Assembly (NCBI GenBank): GCA_933207985.1
Contig: OW240914.1
Coordinates: forward strand, 138,179,968-138,243,967
Source: Pelobates cultripes
Taxonomy: Eukaryota > Chordata > Amphibia > Anura > Pelobatidae
DNA: 64,000 nucleotides
Direction: 5' to 3'
The notes under the pieces are model-generated. The model was not told the DNA's origin. It worked only from the letters and a program-made list of their open reading frames with translations, and made no database searches. Below, one piece after another: positions 22,378 to 33,221 of the stretch. The translations under genes were made by a program, and so were the position numbers. Every line of letters begins with the position of its first letter. Positions within the stretch are counted from its first letter, which is position 1.

Positions 22378-23352
22378 TTAAAGCGGCACTGTCATGCTGA
22401 ACTTACCTTTCTTTATTCGATTCCTCTTCTCTCCCTCTCTCAGGATGTGTTCATTTTATTTAATTTTTTCCTGTCTGCTCTAGATTTCTTTAAAACATAA
22501 GACAAAGTAGGGACTGTGGAGGTTGCCTACTCTTGACCATCTATGACCAGTGGAGGAGCAAAGTGTGCTTTGTTTCTGGTGATCAAAAAATTTCCCCACA
22601 ATTCTCACCTTTAAAGGACCACTCTAGGCACCCAGACCACTTCAGCTTAATGAAGTGGTCTGGGTGCCAGGTCCTTCTAGGGTTAACCCATTTTTTCATA
22701 ATTATAGCAGTTTCAGAGAAACTGCTATAATTATGAATGGGTTAAGCCTTCCCCCTAATCCTCTAGTGGCTGTCTCATTGGCAGCCACTAGAGGCGCTTG
22801 CGTGCTTCTCACTGTGAAAATCACAGTGAGAGCACGCCAGCGTCCATAGGAAAGCATTGTAAATGCTTTCCTATGAGACCGGCTGAATGCGCGCGCAGCT
22901 CTTGCCGCGCGTGCGCATTCAGCCAGCGGGGCGTAACGGAGGCGGAGAGGAGGAGGAGAGCTCTCCGCCCAGCGCTAGAAAAAGGTAAGTTTTTACCCCT
23001 TTCCCCCTTCCAGAGCCGGGCGGGAGGGGCACCCTGAGGGTGGGGGCACCCTCAGGGCACTATAGTGCCAGGAAAACGAGTATGTTTTCCTGGCACTATA
23101 GTGGTCCTTTAATCCATGATCTTGCGATGCTTCCTGTCAGTATTCCCGAACGTCCTGTCACTTAGACAGAACGCCAGCGGAACTAAGCTGGTCAAGCGTA
23201 GGAAACCTCCATAAGACAAAGTAGTCCCTACTTTGTCTTATGTTTTAAAGAAAACATGAGCAGACAGGAAGAAATGAAGAACAGATCCTGACAGAGGGAG
23301 AGAAGAGGAATCGATTAAAGAAAGGTAAGTTCGGCATGACAGTGCCGCTTAA
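22378..23352. mobile_element. Long-TIR T2-like MITE carrying a second MITE
   Basis: TTAA (22378-22381) is followed by 'agcggcactgtcatgctgaa', whose inverted copy ends at TTAA 23349-23352. The terminal repeats are about 70 bp long and nearly identical. An inner palindrome, 'cataagacaaagtag' inverted across a 3-nt loop, sits at about 23212-23244. A different MITE (22611-23112) occupies the middle. Confidence 0.8.
22611..23112 (+). mobile_element. T2/Kolobok-type MITE nested in a MITE
   Basis: It runs from TTAAAGGACCACTCTAGGCA to its inverted terminus AGTGGTCCTTTAA, with TTAA at both ends. It belongs to the same subfamily as 39690-40127: the palindrome around 'cagaccacttcagcttaatg', 'ctagtggctgtctcattg' and a CpG-rich middle are shared. 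Confidence 0.85.
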
Positions 23353-23680
23353 AAAATGCATTTTTACATTTTTTACACTTACCTGATTTTTATTCACATC
23401 GGCCTCCTCCTCCTGTTATCACTTTGTCCTCATGTAATCATCTATTTTAAAACAATGAAAAAGGCAAACCATTCCCTCCAGGCCTACCCTTCATTTATCT
23501 TGTTTGGTTTGTAGCCACTTTCAGACCTCTCAACATTTCAAATGGACAAAGAGGTACAGTTTCATTTTAGTGGTGAATGGGTGGCCAGCGGTGCGGCTGT
23601 TCTGAGAATTGTTTGGTGGATTATTAATAACAGTGTATTCAACTAAAATATAATTTAGAACAAGAACAATGTATCTTATT
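23353..23680. other. No recognised feature
   Basis: Unique-looking DNA between a MITE and the L1-like element. Confidence 0.4.
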
Positions 23681-25976
23681 TGTTTAAAAATATATATATA
23701 TATTTTTTTTTCTTCAATTCTTTATTTTTGCAGTGCATTTAGTTAACACAGCGTGCATGTGGTACCCCAACGGCAATCCACATGCTTTTCAACAATATTT
23801 GCAACAGTAGGGTACATGTTAAATCTTGCACTATTTTATATTAATCTAAGATTTAGCAAGATCAGACCTGTTTCAATTTTCTAATATATATTTGCAAGAA
23901 CACTGGTGAGACATGAGAGTAACATTGGTAGGGTAATTGTCAAGCATAGCATATGGCATATCCTCTTACTGCTATGAGGTGGATGCTCAATGTACTTAGT
24001 CATGGTATAGTAAGGGGTACCGTGAGCAGGAGCTGACTGGTTCGATCTGTCTAGGCTGGGACGCAGGTGTGCGGTGGGACAGACAGGCTGGCCAAACGTG
24101 AGGATTTATGTGCATGGTACTGTCGCTATAAGATAGGTTAAGCCTTCTTGTCAGTACCTAAGCATGCTTGTATGTTAATATGAGGTTGCTTGGGATCTAA
24201 TCTGGAGTGTGTGATTGTGCAGAATTATATAAAAAAGTGACAGCAGGTCAACAGTAGTTAAAGATCCTGAGAGTCCATGCAGGAGTCATCTCCCATGCTT
24301 GGTTGCAATTTTGGCTTCTGTCCACAGGGTAGCTCGAAGTCGACCGACCCCCGATCTGCCCAACCGCTGAGGCTGCTTGTAAGTCGCATGTGGGTCTCCG
24401 TGCCCATATGTTGACAATAATAATAATAGCAGGCTTACTTGCATTGTCCGAAGCTGGCCTGGAGCGTGGCGTTGTAGTCCTCTGGACCCCGGAGTTGCCA
24501 GGTAAGTTTGCGCATTCTTGTTCAGCATTTGTGCTTTATGTTCCTGGCGGTGTTTCAAGTGGACGTTTGTCTTCTTGCACATCAGGGTGTGCCGGTCGGG
24601 GGTGGACAGGTTGTGCCAGTGCGGGTGGTCGGCTGTACCAGTCGGGTGTGGGCATAGGTCGTCTGATCGGTATGTGAGTGGCCTAGTTGGTGCGGGGATG
24701 TATTGGCAACGTTGGGTGAGTATTGTGGTGGAGATAGGGCAACTTCTCTGGGTGTCGTCCGGGAGTCAACCCGATCTTCTGGGTTCAGGTCGTGGCCCCA
24801 GCTCGGGGGGCTGAAGCTGTGTCCCTGGGTATAAAGTCACGGGTGGCCGCAGGATCCCAGCCATGAGGGTTTGTCGGGCCCAGCGAATCCGGGGGCAGGT
24901 CCAGTGCCTGCAGGTGGTGTGTTGCATCTGGCAGGTCTCGTATGGTAATGGTGGTTTCACCGCGTTTGATCAGCAGCGTCCGAGCCTGGCTCCATCGGTA
25001 GCTGATAGTTTTCTTGCGTAGGAGGGAGGTTAGAGGTCGGAGTGACCGTCGCCAGGCGAGGGTTCCCCCGGAGAGATCCGCAAAGAAGGTTATGGACATC
25101 CCTTCAAAGTTGTATGGTGTTTGCCCTCTGATGACTGTCATCACGGCTGCTTTGTCCCTGAGACCCTGGAATTGCATCACTAGGTCGCCTGAGGCTATGG
25201 GTGGTGCCTTGGCTGGTTTTGGAAGTCGGAATATGCCTTCCAGAGGCACTGCCTTAGCCTGTTTTGGTGTGAGTATAGCTGCTAGGAGTCGTCTAGCAAA
25301 ATGGGGGAGTTCCTCAGGTGGAACTGTCTCGGAAACTCCTCTGAGTTTTATGTTCTTCTGTCTCCGCTTGTCTTCTAGGGTGTCGAATCTGCCTTCATAG
25401 GCAGTGCCCTGTTGTGTGAGCTCTTCCACCCTTTTTCCCAGCTCTTTAATTTGTTGTGTATGGTTTTGGGTTTTGTGTTCTACCTCACCGAGGCGGCCCG
25501 TCAGGCCTCGCAGATCCTCCCGAATCAAGGCCACGTCCGCCGAGATTTTCAGTTGGAGGTCCGCCATGATCTCCCTGATGGCCGTTAGTGTCACCGGGCC
25601 GGTGTCGGGTGTCCGGTGCAGGGGTGCCGCTCGTTCTGCCGGTTGCCGCACCATTGCTGGCGTGAGGCTTCCCTCTTCTTCCTCCGATGCCCCGTCGGAG
25701 AAGTCAGAGCATCCTCCAAGGAGGGACGCCATCTTACTCTCTTGGGCGCCATGTGCCTGCCGCCAGAGGTCTCCGATGTTGTGTCCCTGCCGGGGTCGGT
25801 CTGGCTTTAGTTTTTTGGTTTTCTTGCCCATGAGGTATACAGTGGGGGTTACTTGGGTGTTGTTTGGTTGTGGGTCACCTCTATTTTTAGGGTTTTGTCC
25901 GTAGTTTAGCCGGAGCTCAGAGGCCATGCGACTGTCCGCTTCTGTGGTTAGGCCACGCCCCCCTGTTTAAAAATAT
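23681..25976 (-). mobile_element. ORF1-only L1-like element with 13-bp target duplication
   Basis: The 13 bp 'tgtttaaaaatat' at 23681-23693 recur at 25964-25976, so the insertion is 23694-25963 (2270 bp), read on the minus strand. The 5' leader is about 36 bp, ORF1 is open (25927-24785), and about 1.09 kb follow to an A-rich 3' end. That 3' part has no reverse transcriptase or endonuclease motif in any frame. Both ends are present, so the missing ORF2 is a property of the element or an internal deletion, not 5' truncation. It must have been mobilised by enzymes supplied in trans. Confidence 0.8.
24785..25927 (-). CDS. L1-type ORF1 protein (RNA-binding chaperone), intact
   Basis: The frame encodes 380 residues of the Transposase_22/L1 ORF1p type. 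In L1, this protein trimerises on the element RNA and forms the RNP needed for target-primed reverse transcription. After a basic, disordered N-terminus, residues about 115-190 form a heptad coiled coil (LRGLTGRLGEVEHKTQN, QIKELGKRVEELTQQ). An RRM follows from about 200 with KNIKLRGVSE. The C-terminal domain contains VMQFQGLRDKAAVMTVIRGQ and RWSQARTLLIKRGETTITIR. The ATG at 25927 is the first in the element and lies 36 bp from its 5' end. No stop or shift is present. The remnant at 10889-12257 has the same plan. Confidence 0.85.
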   Translation of the reverse strand: MASELRLNYGQNPKNRGDPQPNNTQVTPTVYLMGKKTKKLKPDRPRQGHNIGDLWRQAHGAQESKMASLLGGCSDFSDGASEEEEGSLTPAMVRQPAERAAPLHRTPDTGPVTLTAIREIMADLQLKISADVALIREDLRGLTGRLGEVEHKTQNHTQQIKELGKRVEELTQQGTAYEGRFDTLEDKRRQKNIKLRGVSETVPPEELPHFARRLLAAILTPKQAKAVPLEGIFRLPKPAKAPPIASGDLVMQFQGLRDKAAVMTVIRGQTPYNFEGMSITFFADLSGGTLAWRRSLRPLTSLLRKKTISYRWSQARTLLIKRGETTITIRDLPDATHHLQALDLPPDSLGPTNPHGWDPAATRDFIPRDTASAPRAGATT

Positions 25977-26827
25977 TTTACTAAGTTTCAGTGCCATACA
26001 AAAGTTACACTACAGTACAAATAATTTAAAATGCACAAAAAAATATTAGCCACAAAATATTATAACAAGAACATAGCCAATGAATAGGCTAACACACAAT
26101 TTCAAGTATTACCACTTATAGCTAATTATTGTTCATAACCCATCGTACCGTACATACATCATCAAAAACTATTCTATATGGAGTACTGCATCGTTAAGAG
26201 AGGTCTATAATCAGACCACACTAGATACAAAACACAAATTAACATAGCCAAAATTATGTATATATACACACAACTATAATTATAGGCATTCTCACATAAA
26301 GAGGATTAAGTATCAGCAATATATTCAAACAACAGGGACCAAATATCTTTATAAGATGATAATTTCTCATTCATGACAAAAAAATGCTGTTCCATGTTTC
26401 CTTGATGTGATATCTGATTAACTATTGTAGGCCAGGTTGGAGGGTCTAGCTTACACCCATCTCTAGCAATACAGATTTAAACATGTAATAATAATATTAA
26501 CTGCAGGTATAAAAAACATACTTATTCATATTTGGTATGTTTAAATGGAAAAGCCATGTTTGCGGCTTAAATGAGAAACTTACATGGAAGATATCAGTCA
26601 ATACTATGGCCACTTTGGCCTTAGTCTGCTGTTATTTCAAGCAATCCCACCATATGATATAATGAACCCTGGACATGAAAGCATCTCCAGCAACAACTAG
26701 TAGTTAAACTTACTAAAATGTAAAAGGACGAGATACCAACGATGTAATAACTTATAATAAATTTCCTGCAGATTTATAGAATGTATCTTATTAACACAGA
26801 CTGATTTCTAAACACATTTTTTATAGT
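25977..26827. other. AT-rich DNA, no gene seen
   Basis: No repeat with definable ends and no informative open frame. Confidence 0.4.
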
Positions 26828-26894
26828 TTAACCCCTTAAGGACCAAACTTCTGGAATAAAAGGGAATCATGACATGTGTCCTTAATGGGATAAA
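26828..26894 (+). mobile_element. Short TTAA MITE (piggyBac-like)
   Basis: It starts TTAACCCCTTAAGGACC and continues 'aaacttctggaataaaaggg' to an eroded inverted end near 26894. The copy at 53524-53603 is the same sequence in opposite orientation. TTAA targets with CCC(C/T)T ends are typical of piggyBac-type elements. Confidence 0.65.
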
Positions 26895-27044
26895 TAAAGG
26901 TGTGGAGCTCTGGCTTAAATTCAGACACCTCAAGAATAATGAACTCCTACAACTTTAGGATATTAAGATAGAAACATAGAACAGAAGGATTTTAACCCAA
27001 AATAGTGAGTGTCCCTCTTCAATAGGAAACTGTCAGAGATTTGC

Positions 27045-29485
27045 ACGATTATCAGGGGCGTACCTAGAGCATTTGGCACCCGGGGCGGATCCTGTGCTTG
27101 GCACCCCCCCCCCACCCCCCACCCCCCTCCCCCCAAAAAATAAAATAAAAAAAACCTGTAAAAAATGTTAAAGGTTTTATTTCTTTTATTTTTACAATTT
27201 GTAAACTTTGCAAAACCGTTGTCAGCCCCTCCTACAAAACCCTTGTCCTGCCCTGCCCCTCCTACAAAACCTCTGTCCTGCCCCTTCTACAAATCCTGTA
27301 CTGCCCCGTCTACAAAACCCCCGCAACCCCCTTCCACAAATCTCCCTGCTTATCCCCCCTTATAAAGACTCCTGTCCCAATACAAAACCCCCACCCCCTT
27401 CTACAAAATCCCTGCAGCCCCACACACACATTTACAGGCAGACAATCACACACTCAGTTACAGACAGACAGTCACACACTCAGTTACAGGCAGACAGTCA
27501 CACACAGTCACAGGCAGACAGTCACACATACACATTTCCTCCGGGCCAGTTTATCAGTTGTTTGCTTGAGTGAGCTGTACTGGCCGCACGGCACCCTAAC
27601 TACCATGGGACACTGTGCGGCCACAGCTCACACAGCCCCCTCCAGCCAGGGCCGGTACAAGGATTTTTGCCGCCCTAGGCAAAAGTAAAGTTTGCCGCCC
27701 CCCATGTGACATCACAATGCCCCACCCATATGATTTGCCATGTTAACTAACGCCAGTGCTGCAGTGACGCCGTGTTTACATTAAAAGGCCTGCAGGGACA
27801 GGCTATAGACACCAGAACCACTACATTAAGCTGAAGTGGTTCTGGGGACTATAGTGTTTCTTTAATGTGAGGTAAATTAGAGATTAGTGCCACGAATAAT
27901 ATACTAGATTGCCTACTTACAACCAGATGAGGATGATGATGGCTCTAGCTGCAGTCTGGCTCCACTGGTCTGGTGTAGAACAGGCTCTCTGGAGGCTGTT
28001 TGTAACTGTGGTCACAAAAATCAATGTTCTGGGAGAACGGGAAGCAGCTCCATTTTTTTGGGGTCCTTTACACAGCTCAAGGTCTGGGTCCCAGGGTCCA
28101 CCTTCATGTTCCACCAGTGAGTTTGTTCACAGGGGGTGGAGTGTGTAGGGGATGTCCTGATATGTGTGTAAGGAATGCATTGTGTGAAATTGTGTTTGTA
28201 TGTGTAAGGACTGCAAGGTGTGTTTCTGTGTATGTATGGGATGCATTGAATGTGTGTAAGGGGTGCATTGAGTGTGTGTAATGAATGCATTGTGTGTTTC
28301 TGTGTGTGTAAGGGATGCATTGTGTGTAACGGTTGCATTGCTTGTGTATGTGTGTCTGTGTGTTTTTCTGTGTGCAAGGGGTGCATTGTGTGTATGTGAT
28401 GAATGTCAATCTCTCCTCCCGCTCCAATTTCCTTCTCCTCCTCCCAATTTCTCTCTCACCCCCCCTCCTATTTTCTCTCACCCCCCCCCTTTCTCTCTCA
28501 CCCACCCCCCTTTTCTTTCTCTCCCCCACCACCTTTCTTTCTCTCACCCAACTCTATTTCTCTCTCACCCACCCCTATTTCTTTCTCTCAACCCCCTGCT
28601 TCTTTCTCACCCCCTATTTCTCCTTTTCTCACCCCCTTATTTCTCTTTCTCACCCCTTATTTCTCTTTCTCACCCACCTCTCTTTTCTCTCACCCACCCC
28701 TTTTCTTTTCTCACACCACCCCTTTATTTCTCTCTAACCTACCTCTTATTTCTTCTCACCCCCTATTTCTTCTCACTCTCTTATTTCTCTCACCCCTTAT
28801 TTCTTTTTCACTTCTTATTTTCTTTCACCCCTTATTTCTCTTTTCTCACCTTATTTTTCACTCTTATTTCTTTCACCCCTTCTTTCTCAATTTCCTTATT
28901 TCTCTTTTCACCCCTTATTTCTCTTTTCTCACCCCTTTTATTTCTCTTCTTTCTCACCCTCTATTTCTTCTCACTTCTCTTTTCACCCCCTTATTTCTTC
29001 TTTCTCACCTCTTATCTCTCTTTCACCTCTATTTTTAATACCTCTCACCTCCCCTTATTTCTCTCACCCCTCTCTCTTTCTTTCTCCACCTCTCCTCCCT
29101 CTCCCTACTGTAGCGGCCGAAGTTTGCATGGTCACAGGGTGTTGTACACTGCCGGATTAACAGAAGTGCACACTCAGTGTGCACTTCCTGTTAGTCCGGC
29201 CGGGTACAGGAGACAGCTGCTCTCTGTACCTCGCGACCATCAATGAGCGAGCTGACAGGAGCGCTTCCCTCCTGTCAGCCTCTCCTCAGGCTGCGCCCGG
29301 GCGGTGCGGTCCGCCCTCATGGACGCACCGCCCGGGCAAAGCTGCAGCCGCCTGAGGCTCTTCACAGAGCACTCGGGCGGCTGCAGCATGGGCGGGGGGG
29401 GTCTGGTCATGGCACCCCCCACCCGGCTGGCACCCGGGGCGGACCGCCCCCTCCGCCCCCCCCTTAGTACGCCACTGACGATTAT
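27045..29485. mobile_element. hAT element, 2.4 kb, non-autonomous, perfect 8-bp duplication
   Basis: 'acgattat' occurs at 27045-27052 and 29478-29485, enclosing 27053-29477. The ends are CAGGGGCGTACC and, inverted, CAGTGGCGTACT, typical of hAT. Near both termini the phrase 'tggcacccggggcgga' is repeated in inverted orientation. Inside are CA- and TG-rich tandem repeats (about 27420-27535, 28140-28400), a long C/T-rich tract (28405-29100), a truncated T2 piece (27796-27872) and a second hAT-like terminus at 27647. No transposase frame is found. The long open frames over the C/T tract are artefacts. Confidence 0.85.
28405..29100. repeat. C/T-rich tandem repeat tract
   Basis: About 700 bp of variants of 'ttatttctctttctcacccc'. 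The plus strand is almost purine-free. The open frames rich in Ser, Phe, Leu and Pro in this tract follow from the composition and are not genes. Confidence 0.92.
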
Positions 29486-30658
29486 GGTATACACTATTAT
29501 GGTATGCTTCCAGAGCAACATGGTCAGTCCCGCTCATTGTATAACCACTGAACACCATTCCTCATTACAACAAAGAAGCTCATGCAGCCTTTTCATACAT
29601 ATCTCCACAATGGTGACTAACCTATCAGAAAATATCTAATCTTCAAGAAGCCCATTGTCACTTCCTGTTCATAGCTGCGGATCATTTCTGGCTATGGCTT
29701 CTGGTATCCAGTACTCTTTTTACAATTCTTGTTTGGTTTTTCTTGGTTTTTCTGGGTTCTATTCTATATCTGGTTTTCTTTATGCAGGGTTTTCTGGGTT
29801 CATTCCTTTATTCCGTTCCTGGAATTCCCAGTCTCCTGGATTCCTTTAAATGTTTGTTTTATGTTGCCACACCCTTTCCTTTTCCATTTATCCTTTTGTT
29901 TCAGTTGGTTCCTGCAGGCGGTTGCTACAAGTCCTCTGCCTTTTCTTGCAGGTAAGTGCTGTGTGTGTTTTATTATTGTTTATTTAGTCATGCATATTTC
30001 CCAGTCCATGTACAGACCTGTTATGTCCTGCCCCTGTTATATTCATGTTTCCCTCATGTCTCGTGTACATGTTCTGGGTTTAGCTTCCTATCCTTCTCTG
30101 GTTCTGGGTTCTACTAGTTCTGTCTTATTTTCATATTTGGTGCCTATTCTAGTCTTGCTTTGTTTCTGTACTGGATACATTCCTGCTGCAGAGCCTCCCT
30201 ATCTGCTTATTTCCAAGCTCCTAGTTCCTGGGATCCCCTGAAGCTGCATCAGGATCCTGGTATGTGGCCACACAAACGCTGGTGCTCAACACCAGGGGGT
30301 GTGCGGTTACCCTGCACCAGACCCTGCTAGTCCACTTCCACACTGTGACTCCTACTTTCAACATCAGGCATACTGGGTCCCAGTCATCCAACCGCTGCCC
30401 AGACAGTGTCTGGGTCTTGGTTACCGGACCGCCACGCTGACACCCATAATCTCTCAAAGGAACTCTCTTTATAGACAGTCATGCCAAACCTGTAAACACT
30501 GTGAATGTCAACATAACCTTGGAATTAAATTATATTGATTGAGCATCACATGACAAAACTGAAAATGAAAAACTCTTAATGTATTCTTCCTGGGAAGAGC
30601 TCTTGGTAATATGCTCCTGGTAAAATGCTTTCTACATAAATAAATGAAAAATATATTA
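29486..30658. other. Unclassified repeat-like region
   Basis: About 29690-30240 is T-rich with recurring 'tttctgggttc' phrases. 30240-30440 is GC-richer. The texture resembles the leader of an LTR retrotransposon, but I find no paired LTRs, primer site or coding domain. The open frame at 29729-30241 resembles no protein family. Confidence 0.3.
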
Positions 30659-30996
30659 TTCTAGACTAGTGATGTCCCGAACGGTTCGCCGCGGACGGTG
30701 AACATATGTAGTAAACTTTGACCCGGTACCTCACAGTCAGCAGACACATTTCAGCCAATCAGCAGAAGCCTCCCAGACCCTCCCACCTCCTGCACAGCAT
30801 CCATTTTACATTCATTGTGAAGCTGCATTCTTAGTGTGCTGTCCAGGAGGTGGGGGGGGTCTGGGAGGGAGGGTCTGCTGCTGATTGGCTGGAATGTGTC
30901 TGCTGACTGTGAGGTACAGGGTCAAAGTTTACCACATATGTTCGCCGTCCGCAGCGAACCGTTCGGCGAACCGTTCGGGACATCACTATTCTAGAC
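30659..30996. mobile_element. hAT MITE, 322 bp, almost entirely palindromic
   Basis: The 8-bp duplication 'ttctagac' (30659-30666, 30989-30996) encloses 30667-30988. The ends are TAGTGATGTCCCGAAC and its inverted copy. The two halves are inverted copies of about 150 bp, with 'cagtcagcagacacatt' and 'cagccaatcagcag' on both arms. The right half is also found at the right end of the 1647-bp element at 35778-37424, so both belong to one hAT family. Confidence 0.9.
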
Positions 30997-31194
30997 TGTA
31001 ATCAATAAATTAGACAAAGGTTTGTTGGTCATCTTTTCATTTAATGATATTCAAAGTAACCTTAGAAACTTGATTTAAATAATATCCTCAATACCTGATG
31101 GAGTTGTGATCCACCAATATTATAGGGCTTTTCCGGAACTGCTCCTCCTCAGGGGTTCGTCAGGGTCCGTCTCCCCTCATTAGCATGAGAAGCT

Positions 31195-31985
31195 AACATG
31201 AGAGCATCTAGGCATGTCAAAACTTGGGTCTGGGTTGAAATCTGCTCTGTTTCAGCAGGTTATGCACATGCCTAGTATCTTTTAAGGAAATATTTCAGGA
31301 ATTTCCATTGAGTCGTCAATTGGGCAGCAGAGCCAGATGCCCATGAGTTGTAGCATGCTATTGGCCTCTCTATTTAGGGGTCATCATTGGCTGACATCAC
31401 CGGAGGATGGGTTACAGTACCCACAGGAGAGAGATGCAAGAAGCCATCCTGGAAGCAGCACAAGGAGAGCACCGCAGAAGCAAAATGCCAAATATAAGTG
31501 TATACCTTTTTCTCTCTCCCAATACCCCAGTAACTGCCTGAGGGCTCATTAAGCAAGGACATTTACTCAAATACATAATTAAAATATATAAAGCCGTATA
31601 TCAGTAACACTGCTCTGTTAGGTTATACTAATTTTTAAAGTTATTTGTTTTTCTTTACTGAGTTTCTGTTTATGTGAAAATGTAAAAGCCTTGACGGATT
31701 GTGACCGAGCCAATTACCATTGTATAACAAAATACATGCCTTAAAATAACTTTTCCTTTCTGTATCACTGAGATAATGATGTATAAAACATGTTATGGCT
31801 TTTGCACAAGCCTCTATACTGCAGATATACCGCAATTCCTGTCATTGCAAAAATAAATAATAATAATAACATTTAAAAATTTTAATATATATTTATCTAT
31901 CCGGTGAAGCTCAGGGGTGACAAGCGGAGGGGGATGTTTCTGGCACAATAGAAAGCTAAATGTCTCATTGCAGGGGCACTTCTGA
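31195..31985 (+). repeat. Interspersed repeat family A, copy 3
   Basis: It shares 'ctgtttcagcaggtt', 'cagatgcccatgagt' and 'acccacaggagaga' with copies 1 and 2. About 300 bp (near 31595-31900) absent from the other copies separate 'aaaatatataaagcc' from the 'ggtgacaagcgga' block. That is probably a secondary insertion, but I cannot define its ends. Confidence 0.65.
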
Positions 31986-32884
31986 AGATGAGATTAAGAG
32001 AGCTAAGAAAGGACTAGGAAGATAGAAAGAGAGAGAGAGATCTGGAGCATTATAGAAATACATGTACTGTGTGGGTATCTTTGTAATACAGCTCTGTGTA
32101 ATCCATCACAGTGATCATGGCTGTGTGTGATAGTTATGGGTATCTTCTTGTTGTAACCAGCTGTGTGTTATTTCTTTTTTACTCCATTCTACCTGCTATA
32201 TGGGTATCTCTGTAGTCTACCCAGCTCTGTGTATTGTATCTCTATTTTCCTCAGCTCTATTTGGGCAATGGTAATCTCTATTTGGTTCCAGCTCAATGTG
32301 TTTTATGTGTTGTGCCCAACTTGTTATATTGTATGAGCATTTCTGTATTATGCTCAGCTCTCTCTATAGTATGAGTATCTCTATACTGTCTAGGGTGGAG
32401 TGAAATTCGGGGATCGGAATCTGGTGCCCCATCATCCTCAAACTTCACCAGCCTCTAAAGTACACTCTACTGATGCCGCTGTGTATCATGCGCTTCATGA
32501 GTGTGGCCAGTAGTAGAAGCCATCTAAGCAGATCCTCTGTGGCTAGTGCTAACATGGCTTCATGGATTACTGTGAATGATTTAACTTGCATCTAGTTTCC
32601 CATTAATAATAAAACCAGCATGGATAATTCAGCTTGTGTTTGTAGGGGATGTCATTTTGAGGCCTTGAGCAGGACTGATAAGATATGTTTGACTTAGTTC
32701 CTGCATTAGGTAAAGAAAGTTTGACCAGAGTTCACAGAGTAATGTAATAAATGAAGTGCAGTCAAGGCAAAAAATATTTAAGCATCTACCCAGTGCTCCC
32801 TCATGTTTTCACCTAAATTATATGAACTATGAAGGAATATTCCAAAGAATTCCCCTTTTCATGCTATACAACCTCTACCTATAT
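31986..32884. other. No recognised gene
   Basis: Unique-looking DNA leading into the minisatellite. Confidence 0.4.
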
Positions 32885-33221
32885 CCCCTCCTATTACTCC
32901 ATACAACCTCCCCATATAAATCCTCTATTACTCCATATAACCTCCCTTGTAACCTCTCATATTACTCCATATAACCTCTCCCTATAACTCCTCCTATTAC
33001 TCCATATAACCTTTCCCTATAACTCCTCCTATTACTCCATATAACCTCTCCCTATAACTCCTCCTATTACTCCATATAACCTCTCCCTATAACTCCTCCT
33101 ATTACTCCATATAACCTCTCTCTATAACACCTCCTATTACTCCATATAGCCTCTCCCTATAACCCCTCCTATTACTCCATATAACCTCCCTTGTAACCTC
33201 TCATATTACTCCATATAACTT
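32885..33221. repeat. 33-bp minisatellite, left block
   Basis: About ten units of roughly 33 bp on the theme 'cctattactccatataacct' plus 'ctccctataactc'. The block is interrupted at 33221 by a 763-bp insertion. Confidence 0.93.

Noticed and set aside
24390..25904. Plus-strand open frames of up to 166 codons
   Set aside because: They are antisense shadows of the L1-like ORF1 and its GC-rich 3' part.
28272..29246. 324-codon open frame rich in Ser, Phe, Leu and Pro
   Set aside because: It follows the C/T-rich tandem tract, other plus frames are open too, and it has no domain.
29729..30241. 170-codon open frame with hydrophobic stretches
   Set aside because: Hydrophobicity follows from a T-rich repeat-like sequence; no family resemblance and no paired LTRs to support a retroelement.
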